A stretch of DNA of 41,684 nucleotides from Elusimicrobiota bacterium (GCA_003153935.1 PMCA01000031.1:1-41684); one strand, 5' to 3'; counted from the first letter of the stretch, positions 1-7,753 are shown. Numbers and translations are program-made. Notes: a model not told the origin generated them from the letters alone.

Positions 1-87
1 GTCAAGAGGGCCCTTGAGCTGATCCCCGCGGAAAAGGTACTTGGCCTTGTCCTGAACAGGGACAGGAGACCGGTGAAGGTGTATTAG
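1..87 (+). CDS. C-terminal end of a P-loop ATPase, probably CpsD/CapB-like tyrosine kinase (partial)
   Basis: The first 28 codons are open and end with TAG at 85-87; the gene starts outside the window. The visible tail runs through PAEKVLGLVLNR and ends in VKVY. A helix followed by a GxVLN strand matches the last part of the ParA/MinD-fold ATPase domain in bacterial tyrosine kinases (CpsD, CapB, Wzc C-terminus), where the protein often ends with a tyrosine-containing tail. The family call is inference from this short tail. It is the only gene on the plus strand in this part of the window and converges on the deacetylase gene that ends at 204. Confidence 0.45.
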   Translation, partial: VKRALELIPAEKVLGLVLNRDRRPVKVY

Positions 88-100
88 CAACCATAAATGC

Positions 101-130
101 AGTTTTGAGTTTTGAATGTTGAGTTTTGAG
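101..130 (+). repeat. 30-nt heptad repeat array A (four AGTTNNN units plus AG)
   Basis: Read on the plus strand, this is four 7-nt units built on AGTTTTG (one diverged copy starts AATGTTG) plus the two bases AG, exactly 30 nt. It begins 13 nt after the TAG of the partial plus-strand gene, in the same sense as that gene. A TGA recurs every 7 nt, so all three frames are stopped. It faces array B at 167-196 across a 36-nt AT-rich spacer, and the two arrays are partly complementary, so they could also fold as a long imperfect hairpin between convergent genes. Confidence 0.8.
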
Positions 131-166
131 TTTAGGTAGATATTATAATATTTCTCTTCTCATTAA

Positions 167-196
167 TTCAAAACTTATAACTTATAACTTAAAACT
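167..196 (-). repeat. 30-nt heptad repeat array B (four AGTTNNN units plus two bases)
   Basis: Read on the minus strand, this is AGTTTTA, AGTTATA twice and AGTTTTG plus two bases, exactly 30 nt. It starts 7 nt after the stop codon of the minus-strand deacetylase (stop at 204-206), in the same sense as that gene. TAA or TGA recurs every 7 nt. It shares unit length, copy number and sense orientation with the arrays at 101-130, 21261-21290 and 29364-29393. Confidence 0.8.
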
Positions 197-203
197 TTCT
201 TTT

Positions 204-1004
204 CTAAAGTCTGTTCCTTCCGCCTCTTATCTGTAAATAGTAATCATACATATTCTCATCGCCTCTAACAGTGATGCGTTTCAGGGCGAAATAATCTTCA
301 TGGCCGCGCACGTTGATGGCCTGCCTGATGCCTACCGCCAGGATATACCCGGCCGGCTTGACCAGCTGCTTAATCGCGGGGTTGTAAGCTCCCGCGCCGT
401 ATGGGTAGGCGAAAATATCCACTTTATTGCCGAAGGCCTGTTCCAATACTACTTTGCTTTTAGTGATCTGGATACTGGCGTCATCAATATTCAGGTCGTT
501 GAGGTTAAGATGACTCAAAGTGTGCGAACCAAACTCCATGCCCGTTTGCCGCATTTCTTTGATCTGATCCAGGCTCAGCATTTTCTGGTGCGGCTCAGTA
601 GCCGGATTATGCCATTTATTAATTATGCCGATAGTGTCGGAAACAATAAAAAAACAGGCCCTTAAGCCGTACTTTTTCAGCACAGGAAAGGCCTCGGTAT
701 AATTATCCTCATAACCGTCGTCAAAGGTCAGGATCACGGCCTTATCCGGAACAGTTTTAGTTTGCAGCATCTGGTAATATTCGCCAAAGCTTATTACCGG
801 GATATTGTGCTCTTTGAGATAGCGCATCTGCCGGTCGAACTTATCCGGAGTGACCCAGAGGTTACTTAATTTGGAGTTTTCCGGCGGCTGGCCGATCTTG
901 TGATACATCAGGATGGCTACGCCTTTTTTGGAAGGTCGCCACCAGTTCCAGCGGGCGCTAGCTCCTAGAAAAATCAACCCCGCTAGTATTAATAATATTT
1001 TCAC
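204..1004 (-). CDS. polysaccharide deacetylase (NodB domain, IcaB/PgaB-like)
   Basis: Predicted membrane-anchored or exported carbohydrate esterase 4 enzyme that removes acetyl groups from an N-acetylated surface polysaccharide. The GTG start at 1004 is preferred over the TTG six codons upstream because AGGAGGAG lies 5 nt before it. The N-terminus is then a signal or anchor helix (KILLILAGLIFLGA). Next come the MYHKIG strand typical of the IcaB/PgaB branch, the metal-binding TFDDGY motif at about residues 93-98 and SHTLSH at about 160-165. It is 266 aa, normal for a single NodB domain. It is the last gene of the run starting at 7753 and lies 26 nt after the nuclease gene. The two glycosyltransferases upstream suggest envelope polysaccharide work; the exact substrate is unknown. 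Confidence 0.85.
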   Translation of the reverse strand: MKILLILAGLIFLGASARWNWWRPSKKGVAILMYHKIGQPPENSKLSNLWVTPDKFDRQMRYLKEHNIPVISFGEYYQMLQTKTVPDKAVILTFDDGYEDNYTEAFPVLKKYGLRACFFIVSDTIGIINKWHNPATEPHQKMLSLDQIKEMRQTGMEFGSHTLSHLNLNDLNIDDASIQITKSKVVLEQAFGNKVDIFAYPYGAGAYNPAIKQLVKPAGYILAVGIRQAINVRGHEDYFALKRITVRGDENMYDYYLQIRGGRNRL

Positions 1005-1030
1005 TGTTCTCCTCCTCGCCAAATTAACAC

Positions 1031-2230
1031 CTACTCCTCTTCGTATTCGTCAAGTTCCGACAGGTACACGCTGGAAGTTCTTTCTTCAGTGGCGAATTCC
1101 CTGACCTTGGCTATAAGTTCCTTTTCCCAATTACTCTGCTGGCAGAGCTTGTTCAGACTGGCGGTGTTGAGATCTGCCGTCTCTGGCCATTTGCCTGCCG
1201 CCATCAGCAGGTTATCCAGAGCCGCCCGTTCCAGGGTATCCTTGGCCGGGAATTTTATCCGGGTCCCGGTCTTGACCCGCACTTTATGGTTATTGCCTTT
1301 AATTATCTCCAACGCCTCATTTTTGGCGTATTGCACTATTTGTTCCTTAAGCACGTTAATCTTTTCTTCGACTTTTTCTTTTTCCACGGATAACTGCGCG
1401 TATTTATTCACCAGTTCCACGCCTTTATCCTGGAAATAACTGTTGGTCTCCAGGTTTTCCACGATGAAGAAATGTTTCCGTTTAGGACAGAGGTCGGGAT
1501 ATTCGCACCAGTTGCATAAACCGCTCTCCACTGCCGGGAACTCCCGGGCGCTTTCTATCTGGTCGATAAGTCCGATGGTCTGCTTTTTCAGGTTTTCCAG
1601 CTGCTCCGGTTTCCGGGAAGAGACCATTTCCATATCAAAAGCCAGGTAATGCCAGATCAGCTTCACCTCTTTGACTTCCGGCCACATTTTCTGGATAGCG
1701 ATCTGGTAGAAAGCCAGTTGCCGGTCATTGTCCAGATATTTTTGCGCCGGCAAGGAGGAACCGCTCTTATAATCATGGGCCTCATAAACGCCGTTGACAT
1801 GGGCAATGCGATCAATGAAACCGGTGATCTTGTATTTACCTGCGTCATCCAGATCGAAATTCACCTTGGTTTCAATGCCTACGGTCACGGACTGGTTGAA
1901 CGGCTGATAATGATTAAAATAATTCTCCAAGCATTTCTTACCGAACTGATAGTAATGCTCGCGGTTATATTTGCGGCGAACGATGGTGATGTTATCGTTC
2001 CAGTTCTCTTTCCACAGCCGGTCATAGCTGCTCAGCAGATCCCCGAGAGTGTTAGTTTTGGTAAGCAAGCTCTCCTGGTACAACTTCTCCAGTACTTCAT
2101 GGACGCGTTTGCCGACAAAGGCTTCGATGCTCTCCGCCTCTTCACGCTTGATCTTGTCCAGGTAACGGAGCTTGAACTTGAACGGGCAGTTCTCATAAGC
2201 TGACAAACGGGAATGCGAATATACTGTCAC
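1031..2230 (-). CDS. PD-(D/E)XK nuclease with Cas4/AddB-type iron-sulfur cysteines
   Basis: A RecB-family nuclease domain is visible: H44, D140 in GFIDR, D153-x-K155 in HDYKSG and Q171 match the catalytic core. C15 together with C239-x2-C242-x5-C248 matches the one-plus-three cysteine layout that holds a 4Fe-4S cluster in AddB and Cas4. Residues from about 255 add a charged, probably helical extension not found in minimal Cas4. The length of 399 aa is too short for AddB and no helicase is attached. The start is GTG, whose G is the last base of the upstream TAG (TAGTG), with GGAAGGA about 10 nt before it, so translation is coupled to the MFS gene. There is no CRISPR array or cas gene here. Likely DNA-end processing or repair; partner unknown. 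Confidence 0.8.
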   Translation of the reverse strand: MTVYSHSRLSAYENCPFKFKLRYLDKIKREEAESIEAFVGKRVHEVLEKLYQESLLTKTNTLGDLLSSYDRLWKENWNDNITIVRRKYNREHYYQFGKKCLENYFNHYQPFNQSVTVGIETKVNFDLDDAGKYKITGFIDRIAHVNGVYEAHDYKSGSSLPAQKYLDNDRQLAFYQIAIQKMWPEVKEVKLIWHYLAFDMEMVSSRKPEQLENLKKQTIGLIDQIESAREFPAVESGLCNWCEYPDLCPKRKHFFIVENLETNSYFQDKGVELVNKYAQLSVEKEKVEEKINVLKEQIVQYAKNEALEIIKGNNHKVRVKTGTRIKFPAKDTLERAALDNLLMAAGKWPETADLNTASLNKLCQQSNWEKELIAKVREFATEERTSSVYLSELDEYEEE

Positions 2231-3522
2231 TAATCTTTCCTTCCTAAAATGACGCTATAGAATAATTCACTGGAGGTAATGGACTTAACTTGCCTTACTT
2301 CATGTATGCGCGGCGCCATGACAATGGCGATCAGGGCCCGGACGATACCCGACAGCAGGAAGATGGTCAGGACTTGGTAGCCGAAATAGGCCGGCACTAT
2401 CTTGATGAGATAGCCGCCCAATAGCGCGCCGGCGAACATGCCGAAACCATTGATCACATTAAAATAACTGATGCAACGGGTGCGCTTCTCAGGGCTGACC
2501 GCGTCATAGATGAAATTGATCGAACACAGATTGAACCCCGCCCAGAAAAAGCCGCCAAATACCTGTATCACTAATAAGTACCAGAGGCTGTGGCTGAACA
2601 GCCAAACCACCGGCACAAAGGGTATAAAAATGCTGGTCAGGCGCAGGACCTTCACGTTCCCTACTATATCCGCCTGCTGTCCCCAGGCCTTCATCATCAG
2701 CAGCATCACCAGCGGCGAAGTGATGATCACCAGGGTATAGGATAAATAGTTCATGCCCAGGTTCCGCAGCATGTACAGCGCAAAAAACGGTCCCGCTATA
2801 TAGGTGCCGAAGTTGATACCAGCAACAAAAACCACAAATTTAACGAAATTACTCTGCCGCCAGCGGCGGATGAACATCCAAAAGGAAAAATAATCTTCTT
2901 CCTCGATCGCCAGCCGCGGCTCATACATCTGTCGCAAACACCACCAGGAAGCGAAGCGGCAAACCATGGCCAGGGACAAGATAACGGTAAACCCGAGCCA
3001 GAGCTTGGTTTTGAACAGGTACAAAACCATCCCGGCGATAAAGCTGGCGCCCAGGCCAATCAATCCCAGGGAGCGGTTACGCCAGGAAAAGTAATTACCG
3101 CGTATATGGGCCGGGACCAGGTCGCTCATCAGGCTGCTCCAGGGGCTGTTGGCAAATATGCCGAAGGAAGCCAGCGCGATAACGAACACGATCAGCAGAC
3201 TGACGCTGTCGTTCCGGGCCAGGAATGGCACCATGATAACCGCACCCCACGTACAGGCCTGCAGGAAAACAAAGAACGTAATTATCGGTACCCGCGCGCC
3301 TTTCCTCTCTGCGATATCGGGCGCTTTAACCTGGAGCAGGCTGCCTACCAGGTTGGGTAAGCTGGTCAGTAGAGCCAGCTGGGGAGCGGTAGCGTGCAGG
3401 AAGATGGCAAAAGGCGCCAGGTAGTTATCATAAACGCCCTGCATGACGCTGGCGAACGTTCCATCCCACCAGGAAAATCTTAAACTCCTGTTTACTTTTT
3501 CGTCGGGTGATACTTTAACCAT
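2230..3522 (-). CDS. major facilitator superfamily permease
   Basis: A 430-aa hydrophobic protein with about 12 predicted membrane helices, split into two halves by a charged loop around residues 205-225 (EEEDYFSFW, RRWRQ). The loop after helix 2 contains DIAERKGARVP, the place of the MFS signature. An uncharged segment with NSPWSSLMSDLVP follows in the first half. The substrate cannot be read from sequence. The ATG at 3522 lies inside the upstream glycosyltransferase gene, giving a 31-nt overlap, and no good ribosome binding site precedes it. No in-frame ATG or GTG nearby is better. The gene may rely on ribosomes arriving from upstream. It is followed by the nuclease gene with a 1-nt stop/start overlap. 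Confidence 0.85.
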   Translation of the reverse strand: MVKVSPDEKVNRSLRFSWWDGTFASVMQGVYDNYLAPFAIFLHATAPQLALLTSLPNLVGSLLQVKAPDIAERKGARVPIITFFVFLQACTWGAVIMVPFLARNDSVSLLIVFVIALASFGIFANSPWSSLMSDLVPAHIRGNYFSWRNRSLGLIGLGASFIAGMVLYLFKTKLWLGFTVILSLAMVCRFASWWCLRQMYEPRLAIEEEDYFSFWMFIRRWRQSNFVKFVVFVAGINFGTYIAGPFFALYMLRNLGMNYLSYTLVIITSPLVMLLMMKAWGQQADIVGNVKVLRLTSIFIPFVPVVWLFSHSLWYLLVIQVFGGFFWAGFNLCSINFIYDAVSPEKRTRCISYFNVINGFGMFAGALLGGYLIKIVPAYFGYQVLTIFLLSGIVRALIAIVMAPRIHEVRQVKSITSSELFYSVILGRKD

Positions 3523-4247
3523 AATTTTTTATATTTGACCAGGACATATAACGATGAATTCCAGGCGTAAATTAAGCCAGCCTGGCCATCCAGAAACCCT
3601 AGGAATAATATATACCGGCGGAAGAACTCCCAGGGGAAGGCCAGGAAATTGAGAATATTGGGTCTCTTGCCCCGTTCATACATCAGATCCGCGGCCAGGG
3701 AAGTATATATCTCAAATTTATTCAGGTAATCTTCCATATTCTTATAGCTATGGTGAATGATAGGGTTCTTCAACAGGCCTATCTCACCATCTACGGACAT
3801 GTTTTCATGCACCTTGGTCTGGTCATACTTGGCCTGGTTCCGGCGGAAGAGCCGTAAATGTTTTTCTCCGCCGCAGCCACCGTAACGCATGCGGTGCTTG
3901 AGGAAGTAAAATATGAACGGTATCTCGTAGCCGTTAACGCCTAACTTACCCCTCTCGGTCACGTAGCGGATCTCCGTGGCCAACTCCGTGGTAACTCTCT
4001 CATCGGCGTCTATATTCAGGGCCCAGTCAGTATGCAGGTTTTCCAAAGCGAATTGTTTTTGTTTGCCATAGCCGCGCCATTCAGACTGGATGATCTGGCA
4101 GTTATATTCTTTGGCGATGGCAATGGTGCGGTCGCTGGAGAAGTCATCCACCAGGACTATCTCTTCGGCCCACTTCACGCTCTCCAGGCACGCGCCGATA
4201 TTCTCTTCTTCATTCTTGGTGATAATGTAAACGCCAATGGTCTGCAT
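3492..4247 (-). CDS. family 2 glycosyltransferase, WaaE/KdtX-like
   Basis: Cytoplasmic GT-A-fold transferase acting on lipid-linked sugar. The ATG at 4247 is chosen over the far upstream ATG at 4349 because AGAGG sits 5 nt before it and the fold begins at once (TIGVYIITKNEEENI). ESVKWAEEIVLVDDFSSD and NIDADER are the nucleotide-sugar and metal-binding segments. The C-terminal RRYILFLGFLDGQAG stretch is typical of the WaaE group, which adds sugars to lipopolysaccharide inner core. The length of 251 aa fits that family. The open frame upstream to 4349 runs through a hairpin and is not conserved-looking. The stop lies 31 nt inside the MFS gene. Confidence 0.85.
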   Translation of the reverse strand: MQTIGVYIITKNEEENIGACLESVKWAEEIVLVDDFSSDRTIAIAKEYNCQIIQSEWRGYGKQKQFALENLHTDWALNIDADERVTTELATEIRYVTERGKLGVNGYEIPFIFYFLKHRMRYGGCGGEKHLRLFRRNQAKYDQTKVHENMSVDGEIGLLKNPIIHHSYKNMEDYLNKFEIYTSLAADLMYERGKRPNILNFLAFPWEFFRRYILFLGFLDGQAGLIYAWNSSLYVLVKYKKLWLKYHPTKK

Positions 4248-4257
4248 AGAACCTCTT

Positions 4258-4281
4258 GCGCGGGTCCAGGAGACCCTGCGC
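4258..4281 (-). promoter_or_regulatory. stem-loop immediately upstream of the GT2 ribosome binding site
   Basis: On the minus strand GCGCAGGGTC pairs with GACCCGCGC: a 9-bp GC-rich stem with one bulged A and a 5-nt loop. The stem ends two bases before AAGAGG, the Shine-Dalgarno element of the GT2 gene at 4247, so it could modulate access or protect the transcript 5' end. Regulatory function is inference. Confidence 0.4.
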
Positions 4282-4328
4282 CACCCCCGCAGGATATAAG
4301 CGGCGTGTTGAGTGGTTGATTTCGCCGA

Positions 4329-4383
4329 GACATTTACTTTTCGAACCAAGGCTCTTGACGCTTATTTCGAAAAGTATAATGTC
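4329..4383 (-). promoter_or_regulatory. long inverted repeat in the gap between the GT4 and GT2 genes
   Basis: Arms at 4329-4345 and 4366-4383 are complementary over 17 bp with a single bulged base, around a 20-nt loop; the inner core is ACTTTTCGAA/TTCGAAAAGT. There is no T-run after it in the minus direction, so it does not look like a standard terminator. Candidates are an RNA hairpin that attenuates or stabilises the downstream message, or a DNA operator. It starts 8 nt after the GT4 stop. Confidence 0.55.
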
Positions 4384-4390
4384 CAAGAAA

Positions 4391-5500
4391 TCAATCCGAA
4401 ACACGATCCGCTAAGTTGCTATATACTGCGATGTTTCCCTGTATCATTTTATCAGTACTGAAATTCTGGACTATATCCAGACTCGCCTGCCCCATCTTTT
4501 TCCTCAGCTCCGGCTTCTCCAGCAATCCGCTTATAGCTTTCGCCAGCGCCGGCGCGTTCCGTGTCGGCACCAGCAGGCCGTTGACGCCGTTCTGCACTAT
4601 CTCCGGAATACCGCCGGTATTAGTGGCGACTATCGGCAATCCTGCCACCATCGCCTCTAGAGTGCTTGACCCCAAACCTTCCAGGTATGAAGAAACCGCG
4701 AATATGTCCAGTATGGTCAATATCTGCGGCACATCTTCCCGGAACCCGGCAAAAACCACATTTTTCATAATGCCCAATTTCCTGGCCAACTGTTTCAGCT
4801 CCTGGTCCAGTTTTCCTTCACCCACGATCAGGAACTGCGCCTGGGGGAAATCCTGCAGTACTATCTTAGCCGCCTCCAGCAGATTTTGCTGGTGCTTATG
4901 CGGCGCCAGCGCGGCAACATTGCCGATAACCGGCTGTTCCGGATTTAATACTAATGCCTGGTATAAATTGGTGGCCTTATCCCGGCAGGCGAAGTTTCCC
5001 GTTTCCGTGCCGTCATGGACAACCGCGATACGGGCCGGATCCAGGCCATCCTCAACCAAAACCTTTTTAACGCCATCGCTGACGGCAATGATCCGGTCAA
5101 CTTTATTGTTGTATTTTATCTTGCTCAGGGGATTCTTGCCCATATGGAAGTCTACCCGCCGGGTCACTACCAACCGGCAGTTTTTCATACCCCAGGTGGC
5201 CAGCCAGCCGATAGCGTGCGCGTGGCTGGAATGGCAATGCAGGATATCGGCTTTCAGGTTCTTTATCAGTCTCCTGACCTGCAGGGCCGCAGTAAGATCC
5301 CATTCACCTTTGATGGGTACGGGGAAGAGAGTCAGTCCTTCCTGTTGCGCCCGCGCGCACAGCGCGGAATCGGGCGGACAAGCCAAGGAGGAGATAATAC
5401 CGGCTTTCCGTAATCCGTTCAGCAAGTATAGCAGTTGTTGTTCCCCGCCGCGCCAGGACAGCTCACTGTCCAGGTGCAGGATGATTTTCGAGGTTGTCAT
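4391..5500 (-). CDS. family 4 glycosyltransferase (GT-B fold)
   Basis: Retaining GT-B glycosyltransferase, expected in the cytoplasm or at the inner membrane, building lipopolysaccharide or another surface glycan. The N-terminal domain begins with ILHLDSELSWRGGEQQLLYLLNGL, where the glycine-rich loop (RGGEQ) is typical of GT4. The C-terminal domain carries the EGLGSSTLE motif (EX7E) followed by GLPIVATNTGGIPEIV, the nucleotide-sugar binding region. Length 369 aa is normal. AGGAG precedes the ATG and the upstream epimerase stops 2 nt earlier, so the two are co-translated. The acceptor and sugar cannot be assigned. Confidence 0.88.
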   Translation of the reverse strand: MTTSKIILHLDSELSWRGGEQQLLYLLNGLRKAGIISSLACPPDSALCARAQQEGLTLFPVPIKGEWDLTAALQVRRLIKNLKADILHCHSSHAHAIGWLATWGMKNCRLVVTRRVDFHMGKNPLSKIKYNNKVDRIIAVSDGVKKVLVEDGLDPARIAVVHDGTETGNFACRDKATNLYQALVLNPEQPVIGNVAALAPHKHQQNLLEAAKIVLQDFPQAQFLIVGEGKLDQELKQLARKLGIMKNVVFAGFREDVPQILTILDIFAVSSYLEGLGSSTLEAMVAGLPIVATNTGGIPEIVQNGVNGLLVPTRNAPALAKAISGLLEKPELRKKMGQASLDIVQNFSTDKMIQGNIAVYSNLADRVSD

Positions 5501-5502
5501 TA

Positions 5503-6348
5503 TTAAACTCCTGCCTGTTTCAATATCTTTTGTGCCATCTGCCTTGAAACTTTCAGGACTTCCTCAGGTTTGCGATTAACAGCCTCACCCAGTATTTCCT
5601 GCAGGAAGACGCCGTTAAACTGGACCTCTTTTAATTTCTTGGCGATCTTGACAAAATCCAGCATACCTTCGCCCGGGATAAGATGGTCGTCCATCTTGCC
5701 ATGGTTGTCGCTGATATGCACGGCAATAATCCGGGTATTAAAAGTTTTAATTAATTTATCCAGCTCTTTGCAGAGCGAAGCATGGGAAACGTCAATGCAC
5801 ACCCCCACCACATCCTTATCCAGGGCCCCGACTATCTTCTCCAGCTGCCAGGCTTCCCCGGCCACCATGCCGCCCAGCATGTTCTCTACCGCTAAGCGGA
5901 CATTTTTCTTGCGGGCGGTTTCGCTGATGATCTTCAGGCTTTCGATGCTGGTAGCGATACGACGATCCTTTTCAGCGCCGTCCTGGCCATTAGTCAGTAT
6001 GTTACCAGGATGGGTAATAACTATTTTCGCCCCTACCTTGGCTGCTGTTTCTACTGCCAGGATCATTTCTTCAATGGCTTTTTTCCGGGCTTTATCATCA
6101 GGAACCGATATATCACAATTCGTGCCAAAAGGTCCATGCAGGGTCAAACCCCGTACCTGGTTATTCCACAATGCGTCCTGCAGCGCTTTGACTTGTTTAG
6201 CGTTGTGATGATCAAAATGGGTCGCGGCGCCCCATTCTTTGCCGCCGTCCCAGATCTCCACTACATCGAAGCCGGCCTTTTTTATCAAAGGCAGCAGCTC
6301 GGATATTTCATGTTTATAAAAAAGTCCAGTCGATATACCTATCTCCAT
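5503..6348 (-). CDS. sugar phosphate isomerase/epimerase (xylose isomerase-like TIM barrel)
   Basis: AP-endonuclease-2 type TIM barrel. Strand ends carry the metal ligands expected of the family: LHGPFG and ITHPGN, AVENM (Glu), CIDVSHA (Asp and His), HISDNHGKMDDHLIPGEG (His, Asp) and FLQEI (Glu). At 281 aa it has the usual single-domain length. The family includes sugar epimerases, IolE/IolI-type enzymes and endonuclease IV. The GEG loop with no DNA-binding insertions favours a sugar enzyme, but the substrate is unknown. GGAG lies 4 nt before the ATG and the tldD stop is one base upstream. Placement directly before two glycosyltransferases suggests it supplies or edits a sugar precursor (inference). 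Confidence 0.8.
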   Translation of the reverse strand: MEIGISTGLFYKHEISELLPLIKKAGFDVVEIWDGGKEWGAATHFDHHNAKQVKALQDALWNNQVRGLTLHGPFGTNCDISVPDDKARKKAIEEMILAVETAAKVGAKIVITHPGNILTNGQDGAEKDRRIATSIESLKIISETARKKNVRLAVENMLGGMVAGEAWQLEKIVGALDKDVVGVCIDVSHASLCKELDKLIKTFNTRIIAVHISDNHGKMDDHLIPGEGMLDFVKIAKKLKEVQFNGVFLQEILGEAVNRKPEEVLKVSRQMAQKILKQAGV

Positions 6349-6349
6349 T

Positions 6350-7753
6350 TTACTCCGTTCCTCCTACGACTATTTCCGGTATCCTCAAGGTCGGTTGCCC
6401 GTCGCTAACCGGCACATGCTGGCCGTCTTTGCCGCAGGTGCCTATCTCAAAGCCGATATCTTTGCCGACCATATCTATCGATCTTAAGACCGCCGGTCCG
6501 TTACCGGTGAGTATCGCTCCGCGTACCGGATGGCCGATATCGCCATTGTTAATCTCATAAGCTTCGGTGACCTCAAATACAAAATCTCCGGTCGCCGTAT
6601 TAACCTGCCCGCCGCCCATTTTCTTGACATACAGTCCCTTAGATACCGATTTTATTATCAGCGCCGGTTCATGTTCACCGGGAACGATCATGGTATTGGT
6701 CATGCGCGGTATCGGCTTAAAATGATATGATTCCCGGCGGCCGTTGCCAGTAGATTTCTTGCCGTCTTTCCTGGCGGTCATTAAGTCATAAAGATAATTT
6801 CTCAGGATGCCCTTTTCCACCAGCATGGTCCTCTGGCTGGGCGTGCCCTCGTCGTCAAAGGCAAAGGACCCGCGCCGGTTCGGCAAGGTGGCGTCATCCA
6901 CCACGCTGATCAGCGGTGATGCTATCTTCTCCCCGATCTTGCCATCATAAACGGGCGAGATGCCTTTCTGTACGGCATCGGCTTCCAGGCTGTGCCCGAT
7001 GGCCTCATGGATCATCGTGCCGCCGGCAGTGCTGTCCAGAACCACGGCCATTTTACCGCTGGGCGCGCTCTTGGCTGACAGCATCGCCAGTGCCCGTTTG
7101 GTGGCCTCGTCCGTCACTTTGTCCACTGCCGGTCCGTTAAATAATTCAAAACCCGCCAACCCTCCCAGCACTTCACGCCCGGTCTGTATCAAAGTGCCGC
7201 TTTGGGCGATAACGTTCAGGACCAGGACCGAATATATCCTTCTCTCCCTGCCGAAATATCCCAGGGAATTAGCCAGCAGTATCTCTTTGGTCTTATCAGC
7301 GTAGCTAACCTCAACCTGGCAGATCCGGCCGTCTTTTTTCCAGGCAGCGCTATTTACCTTATTTACCAGGTCTATTTTCTCAGCGAAATCCACCGTGCCG
7401 GGATCCCGCTTGATCTCGTGGACGACCTGGCTGGTACTGGCCGTCATCTGCCACCGGACGCTTTCCCCGGGAGCTTTAGACCGCACCTGGCTCAGCTTCC
7501 GTGCCAGCTCCATTATTTCACTCTTAGCGATGGAGTTAATCGAGGCGTAGTAAGTTTCTTCACCCCGGATCAATCTCAAACCGAGGCCCAGGTCCACGCC
7601 GCTGGCGATGGACTCTATCTTATTTTCTTCGCAGGAAACGCTTTGCAGGGTGCTTTTTTCCACAAAAACTTCGGCAAAATCACCGCCTTGGTTCAATAGA
7701 GCAGCTACCACTTCATTGAGCGTATCCTGGTTCAATTCATCTAGTATTCGCAT
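6350..7753 (-). CDS. tldD: TldD metalloprotease subunit
   Basis: TldD/PmbA-family zinc metalloprotease. The active-site motif HEAIGHSLEAD begins at H249 (HExxxH), which identifies the catalytic TldD subunit rather than PmbA. DDEGTPSQRT, RESYHFKPIPRMTNT and GGGQVNTATGDFVFEVTEAY are further family blocks, and 467 aa is the usual length. In characterised systems TldD works with PmbA (TldE) to trim unfolded or ribosomally made peptides; the likely partner here is at 29398-30738, 22 kb away. No Shine-Dalgarno element precedes the ATG. The region upstream holds the AAA gene's terminator and a weak TATGAT, so initiation here may use a very short leader. Confidence 0.93.
   Translation of the reverse strand: MRILDELNQDTLNEVVAALLNQGGDFAEVFVEKSTLQSVSCEENKIESIASGVDLGLGLRLIRGEETYYASINSIAKSEIMELARKLSQVRSKAPGESVRWQMTASTSQVVHEIKRDPGTVDFAEKIDLVNKVNSAAWKKDGRICQVEVSYADKTKEILLANSLGYFGRERRIYSVLVLNVIAQSGTLIQTGREVLGGLAGFELFNGPAVDKVTDEATKRALAMLSAKSAPSGKMAVVLDSTAGGTMIHEAIGHSLEADAVQKGISPVYDGKIGEKIASPLISVVDDATLPNRRGSFAFDDEGTPSQRTMLVEKGILRNYLYDLMTARKDGKKSTGNGRRESYHFKPIPRMTNTMIVPGEHEPALIIKSVSKGLYVKKMGGGQVNTATGDFVFEVTEAYEINNGDIGHPVRGAILTGNGPAVLRSIDMVGKDIGFEIGTCGKDGQHVPVSDGQPTLRIPEIVVGGTE

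Noticed and set aside
101-196. Heptad arrays as a CRISPR array
   Set aside because: Units are 7 nt with no spacers, and no cas gene is present.
1031-2230. The nuclease as a CRISPR Cas4
   Set aside because: It shares the Cas4 cysteine pattern but is twice the usual Cas4 length and has no cas1, cas2 or array nearby.
4416-5579. Long open frame on the plus strand opposite the GT4 gene
   Set aside because: It mirrors the GT4 coding strand, is rich in Ser, Cys and Arg without any recognisable domain, and has no ribosome binding site. Similar plus-strand frames opposite cinA, AI-2E, recN and others were left out for the same reason.
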